Assembly (NCBI GenBank): GCA_034440615.1
Contig: JAOTOM010004862.1
Coordinates: 470,438 to 534,437, forward strand
Reading direction: 5' to 3'
Source: Ashinkailepas kermadecensis
Taxonomy: Eukaryota > Arthropoda > Thecostraca > Neolepadidae
Length of the DNA: 64,000 nt
Positions 59,590 to 64,000 of this stretch are shown here, in pieces. The notes beneath the pieces are model-generated. The model saw only the letters and a list, made by a program, of their open reading frames with translations. It made no database searches and was not told the DNA's origin. Numbering within the stretch: position 1 is the stretch's first letter; each line of letters opens with the position of its first letter. Made by a program: the position numbers and the translations under genes.

Positions 59590-61330
59590 TGGTAAATGCA
59601 CAGTTGAAGGGAAATTCTGATTTCTTGATTTTTTTAATGCAATGTTTAGGAATGTGATGAACATGATGTGACCACACATTTTGGTAAATTTGTGTTTTAA
59701 AGTGTTTTATGAATTCGTGGAATGTATCATTTCAATGCAATGTTTATGAATGTGACTCAGATGATGGGACCACTCGTTTTCTGTACAAATGCCTACATTT
59801 CAGGTTGTGAGCAAAATAACACCAAAAAGGCTTTGAATTAGGTGATATTGAGTAAGATAAATTTTTGTTTTAATATAAAAGAAATGCAACATAGCCTAAC
59901 CTAACCTAGCCTAACCTCTGTTTGGAGAAAATCAAAACCAACAAATCAAGTTATAAAAATTTCAAGCAATATATTAAAAACCAAAAAAAACCCAAACGAA
60001 CCTAACCTAATCTATCATAAGCTGCTTTTGAAGAAAAAAGCTCCATTTCTTTAAATTTGGGAACAATTTTGCAAAAAATGTCCAACTTAAAACACCTTGC
60101 ATGTGTAAAAACTTGTCTTGCTGCCACCTTAACGCACAATAATTCTGGTTAGGTTAGTTTAGGATGGGTTAGGTTTTTCATTTGTAAAATTCCAAGGAAA
60201 TAAATTGCTTTATATATTTCCAATTTTGTTTTTAAAATTGTTTTCTCCAAAGTCAGGTTAGGCTAGGTTAGGTTAGGTTATGTTGCATTTTTAATGTATT
60301 TCTTTTTATGCTATGTTACCTAACTCAAAGAACGTTTTTTAATGTTATTTTGTTCACAACCTGGAAATTAAGCATTTGCACAGAAAACGAGTGGTGCTTA
60401 GTGACAGCAACACCTAAAAGCACAAATTGAGTGGCCTTTCCTCTGCAAATCCATGCTTTTCAATTGGGAGTAAAAATATCACCAAAAAAGGGCGTGGAGT
60501 TAGGTATTATAGCATAAAAATAATGTTCAAGATGTAAGATAATCTTACCCAAGCTTAATTGTTTTTAATTGAAATTTTGGAGTAATTTTCTCAAATATTT
60601 TCTACTTAAAAAACCTAACCTAAGCTAGCCTGAATGTATATTTTTTTCGTATAAAAATCATTAAAAAAAAAATTGTTTCCCAACAAATGTTTGTTTTCCA
60701 ACTTACAACAAAAGCCTAGCCTAACCTAACAAGCCTAACCCCTTTGTATGCTTCATGGAGGTAAAATGTGTGTAAAACTTGTCTTGTGGTTACCTTAAAA
60801 TGCGATAATACCTGACTTTTGGGGTAATTTTTCAGCTCATGGTAATCTCTGACCTCTTTTAATTTCTTTTTTATTGCAGTGTTTATTAATGTGCTGAACA
60901 TGATGTAACCGCTCGTTTCCTCTGCAGATGCACACTTTTCAATTGTGAGAAAAAATACACCCAGAAAGGGGCTTGGATTTGAGTAAAATAGGATAAAAAA
61001 TAATGTTCATATTATTTTTAAAAAAATGTAACGTAACATAACCTAATCTAACCTAGCCTAGCCTTCCATGCAATAAATTATTTTTTCTGATTCGAAATCT
61101 CCAAACAATTTTTTTTTGTTCTCAAACATTTTCAACTTAAAAGTCTAACATAACCTAAACTAGCTTGAACCGTTTTTGAAGAAAAATCTTCTTTTTTGGT
61201 AATTTACTAACTTACAACAAAAGCCTAGCCTAACGTAACTAGGCCAAACCTAGCGCCTTTGAATGATTCGTGGAGATAAAATGGGTGTAAAACCTGTCGT
61301 GTGGTTACCTTAGACTGCAATAATACCTCT
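59590..61330. repeat. TTAGG-type dispersed family, locus 4 (several units, mixed orientation)
   Basis: At least three units carry ATAGCCTAACCTAACCTAGC (59891), GGTTAGGCTAGGTTAGGTTA (60256), AGCCTAGCCTAACCTAACAA (60713) and TAACCTAATCTAACCTAGCC (61040), with spacer words GCAATGTTTATGAATGTGAC, GAACATGATGTAACCGCTCG and TGCTTCATGGAGGTAAAATG. Both orientations occur (CCTAA and TTAGG), so units were inserted independently or inverted. Confidence 0.8.
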
Positions 61331-61944
61331 TTGTGTGCTACCTGGTGCACGTTATGAACCTCCGTCTGCATGCTGCATGGGAGCATTCCACTTATTGCTT
61401 CACAAAGAACAATAACATGTTGAAAGTACTATATTCTCAGGAATGAAATCCTGTGCTGATAACATTTTCTGAGTGATACATTTGCAGATCAGATCTACAT
61501 CACTTGTGTTAATAAATATGATAAATTCATAGAAATACATACATGCACCGGTTTGTGGACAAAACGGTACTCTGATGATTTCTAATGTATTGGAAAATTA
61601 CACATTTTCATGATAGAAGTAGGCAAAGGTAAAGTACTTGTATCTGAATAGGTGGTCAGTTCACTAACAAGACAGCAAATTCACTCAATAGCATTAAAAA
61701 CGCCAGGTGGCCCACTCTTTTTGGAAGTTTAAAATCGATGACAGTGCTTTCTTGAATCATGTTTAAAGCACATAAAGGAAACGTATTGCTGACACTTGTA
61801 AGGAACTGATGTGTGTAACGTTTAATTAACATTTATAATGTACTCATGTTTGCACATAAAATAAAGCTCCCTATTCTAAATAGCATGAGAAGTATGATGC
61901 CATATATCATGGCTAATTTATGTGCAAAATGTTATGCAGCAGAT
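61331..61944. other. No gene recognised
   Basis: AT-rich, no motif. It borders the micro-retroposon. Confidence 0.5.
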
Positions 61945-61955
61945 TCCCTGCATTG

Positions 61956-62006
61956 TTACTTAGTTATTTGGGCTTTAGGGCACATCGACCATATTAATCA
62001 TATAGC
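61956..62006 (-). mobile_element. Micro-retroposon (51 bp), copy 4, with 11-bp target duplication
   Basis: Minus strand: GCTATATGATTAATATGGTC, GATGTGCCCTAAAGCCCAAA, TAACTAAGTAA. The perfect duplication TCCCTGCATTG lies at 61945-61955 and 62007-62017. GCTATATGA-C-AT, GTCGATG-GCCC, AAAGCCCAAATAACTAA align with the LINE end at 42363-42423. It lacks the first few bases of the hairpin. Confidence 0.93.
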
Positions 62007-62017
62007 TCCCTGCATTG

Positions 62018-62529
62018 ATGTTAACTGATATATGAGTATGTGTGCAAATTCACTTATTAGTGAACCCATACCATTCCCACTGGGGTATAAAAGCTACATC
62101 GTAACATTGCTTCTACAATGCATATCACAGAAACCCATCTCGATTGTCCTACTCACTCAGAACACCATAAAAAGTCAATTCATGAAAACGTTACTTCATC
62201 CACTGTATTGTTACTGTAAACAGAATTCTTTTGAACCACATGTTATGTCCTTCACAGTGTTGCTCCATCCACCTCCAACTCCAACCCTAACCAAACTTCA
62301 GGAGCGCATCCATCTCCAAAGCAGCCTGTGGAAGAAGGTATGCTTTGCAGCATAACTATTGTGATCTGAATTACATGGTACCCCTGTTGCCTTATAATCC
62401 ATCCTTGCTGATCCACGTAGCAGATGTTTGACTTTCCTCAAACTGTCTGGAGAACTGGGGAGTTGAAATCACATGTCAGTGATGAAACAGATTAACTATT
62501 CCTGGATTCTTATGTTGCATCATTGCATG
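62018..62529. other. No gene recognised
   Basis: An open plus frame at 62032-62355 has no recognised domain. Confidence 0.45.
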
Positions 62530-63490
62530 GCATAGTGACATACCGAATGGGGAGGGGGCATTGTGGGCAGTTTCCTCCCACCCCCCTCCCCCTGACAGGT
62601 TTTGAGGCCCCCAAGAATCCGCCGAACTCAGGAAAAAAAAGAGCCATGCTCCCTAAAAATCTCACTCGGTCCACCAAAAGTCTCACCGGGGCTCAGAAAA
62701 TCACGCTGGGGCCGCAAAAAACGTCGTGCCAGGGTTTAAGAAAATCACGATGGGGGCCACAAACGGTCGGTCCGGGGCCTCCTGGAAATCACGCTGAGAC
62801 TGGGGGTACTACGAATTCTCACCCGGACCCCTGAAAATCACGCTGGAGGCATGACTGGTCCCACCGGGGCTCTAAAAGTCTCGTTGAGATCACCCAACAA
62901 ATGAAGCCGGGGAAATGAATAACGGTCCAGACACGGAAAATCAATCTGGGATCTCAACAATGGCTCCAAAAGCCCACAAAACTTGTTGGGCCCCCAAAAA
63001 AGTATCGTAGCCACCAAAACTCGCGCAAGGGATCCCAACAAGTCACCACGGGGCCCAAAAAATTGCACTTAGATCAAAACAATTTCACGCTGCTTCTCTT
63101 GCAAATCTCACTGGGGCCAAAACGTCGCGCCGGAGCTCTACAAGTTGCAGCTGGCTTCCCAACAACCAATATATACCCAGAATGTCACCCTGCGGACACA
63201 AAAATTGCGTCAAGGATCCACAAAATAAGAAGTCGTCGGACGCCGGAAAAGAAACCTGTTGTGGCACCAAAAAAACGCACCAAGAGCCCGAAACCGGGGT
63301 CCAAAAATATCCTGCATGGGGCTTACAAAAACATACTTCACCACAAAAACCACAAGCGGACTCTATCGATTCGACCAGAGCACCAGAAAATTCTAAATGG
63401 GTCCCGAAAGAAAATTATCCGAAGGGCCTTTCTACTCTCGATCGTGCAATCTGCGGAAAAAAACACGTTGAGCAGCCGCAGTGGCGTACT
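62530..63490. repeat. Degenerate 22-bp-period family, locus 4
   Basis: Begins CATAGTGACATACCGAATGG, matching the start of the 48297 locus, and ends GAGCAGCCG followed by CAGTGGCGTACTAAAGG. Units read GGGGCTCAGAAAATCACGCT, GGGGCCGCAAAAAACGTCGT and so on. A 231-codon Lys/Arg-rich plus frame across it is a by-product of A-rich unit centres. Confidence 0.85.
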
Positions 63491-64000
63491 AAAGGTAAAA
63501 ATGCTCCTCCCTAATGTTAGGCACCAAGGAAATACTTTCACCCCTCGTCATCACAGTTCAGGTCTGCTGTGCTCTGATGCTCCACCAAAGCCGGTGTGTT
63601 TTAGCCTGCATCTGATCGCTGAAGTATTTTTATTTAAGCCGGTGTGTGTTGCTGTGTGGAGTGAGGGGAGGGTAACAGTGATGGTGACGGTGACGATAGA
63701 TCCGAGCCCATTATATGGCACTGCAGTCGCATGCTATCATTCAGAGTTGTTACGTTGACATGGACTGTGCACTGCTCTTTTAATTATGTGACTTCACCAG
63801 TTATTGGACGATTTTCCCCCTTGGTGAGGATGCTGAATAAACATAAACATACACATTGTCGAATAAAAAATAAGAATTTCTGAGATCTGAAAATATAGTG
63901 GGCGAAATCCGATGAGTTTTTGGTTGAGGGGCGGAGGGGTCTAGTGCGTTGGCATTTCGCCCCCCCCCAATGTTTTTTTTCTAAAAAATCGACACCTCTT
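63491..64000. other. No gene recognised
   Basis: A GGTGTGTTTTAGCC / CCGGTGTGTGTTGC partial duplication lies near 63592-63655, and a run of C near 63961. Nothing coding is evident. Confidence 0.5.

Noticed and set aside
63063..63758. Lys/Arg-rich protein of 231 residues
   Set aside because: It runs across degenerate 22-bp units with A-rich centres and on into unrelated sequence; no domain.

Overview
This window is eukaryotic, repeat-rich nuclear DNA, most likely from an arthropod. Supporting signs are introns with GT..AG borders, I/Jockey-like LINEs, tRNA-derived SINEs, hAT-type MITEs with 8-bp target duplications, and many tracts built on TTAGG/TTGGG words. Coding exons are very GC-rich and intergenic DNA is AT-rich. 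A chelicerate such as a tick, or a crustacean, would fit; I cannot decide between them. Nothing prokaryotic (operons, CRISPR) is present.

Host gene. Only one host gene is convincingly visible: a plus-strand Ser/Thr kinase of the SNF1/AMPK-related group, closest in remembered motifs to HUNK. Exons are placed by motif, splice site and phase at 2921-3050 (DFG to DVWS), 3886-4043 (lobe after DVWS), 13753-13907 (subdomain XI, HPWI), 28804-28928 (UBA-like helices) and 29647-31171 (long disordered tail). The N-lobe and HRD exon lie upstream of the window, one small exon between 13907 and 28804 may be missing from my model, and the gene continues past 31171. Every phase I could test agrees. Its introns hold most of the left half of the window.

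Layout. 1-2.9 kb: a LINE reverse-transcriptase relic. 4.4-13.3 kb: a SINE, TTAGG-type repeats, a 49-bp minisatellite and purine/pyrimidine-rich degenerate repeats. 13.9-17.1 kb: a dense cluster of GC-rich tandem repeats, the first of which starts on the splice donor of kinase exon 3. 18.4-19.9 kb: a 1.5-kb fold-back element with a SINE in one arm. 23.8-25.9 kb and 38.7-42.7 kb: inverted copies of one mobile element, the second interrupted by a 2.7-kb LINE that has ORF1 but no ORF2. 42.7-47.2 kb: a decayed minus-strand LINE with ORF1, endonuclease, reverse transcriptase and RNase H. 33.3, 48.3, 53.8 and 62.5 kb: four loci of a degenerate family with about 22-bp periodicity. 57.4-58.8 kb: two hAT-type MITEs in opposite orientation.

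Most striking observations. (1) Four 51-64-bp insertions share one sequence, the 3' end of the ORF2-less LINE: a short hairpin plus a TAAC-type tail. Three have perfect 10-11-bp target duplications and all four start within a few bases of one another. They look like a class of micro-retroposon. (2) The 30-bp minisatellite at 13.9 kb has copied the kinase exon 3 splice donor about 20 times in frame, so exon 3 could end at many equivalent donors, each step adding 10 residues.
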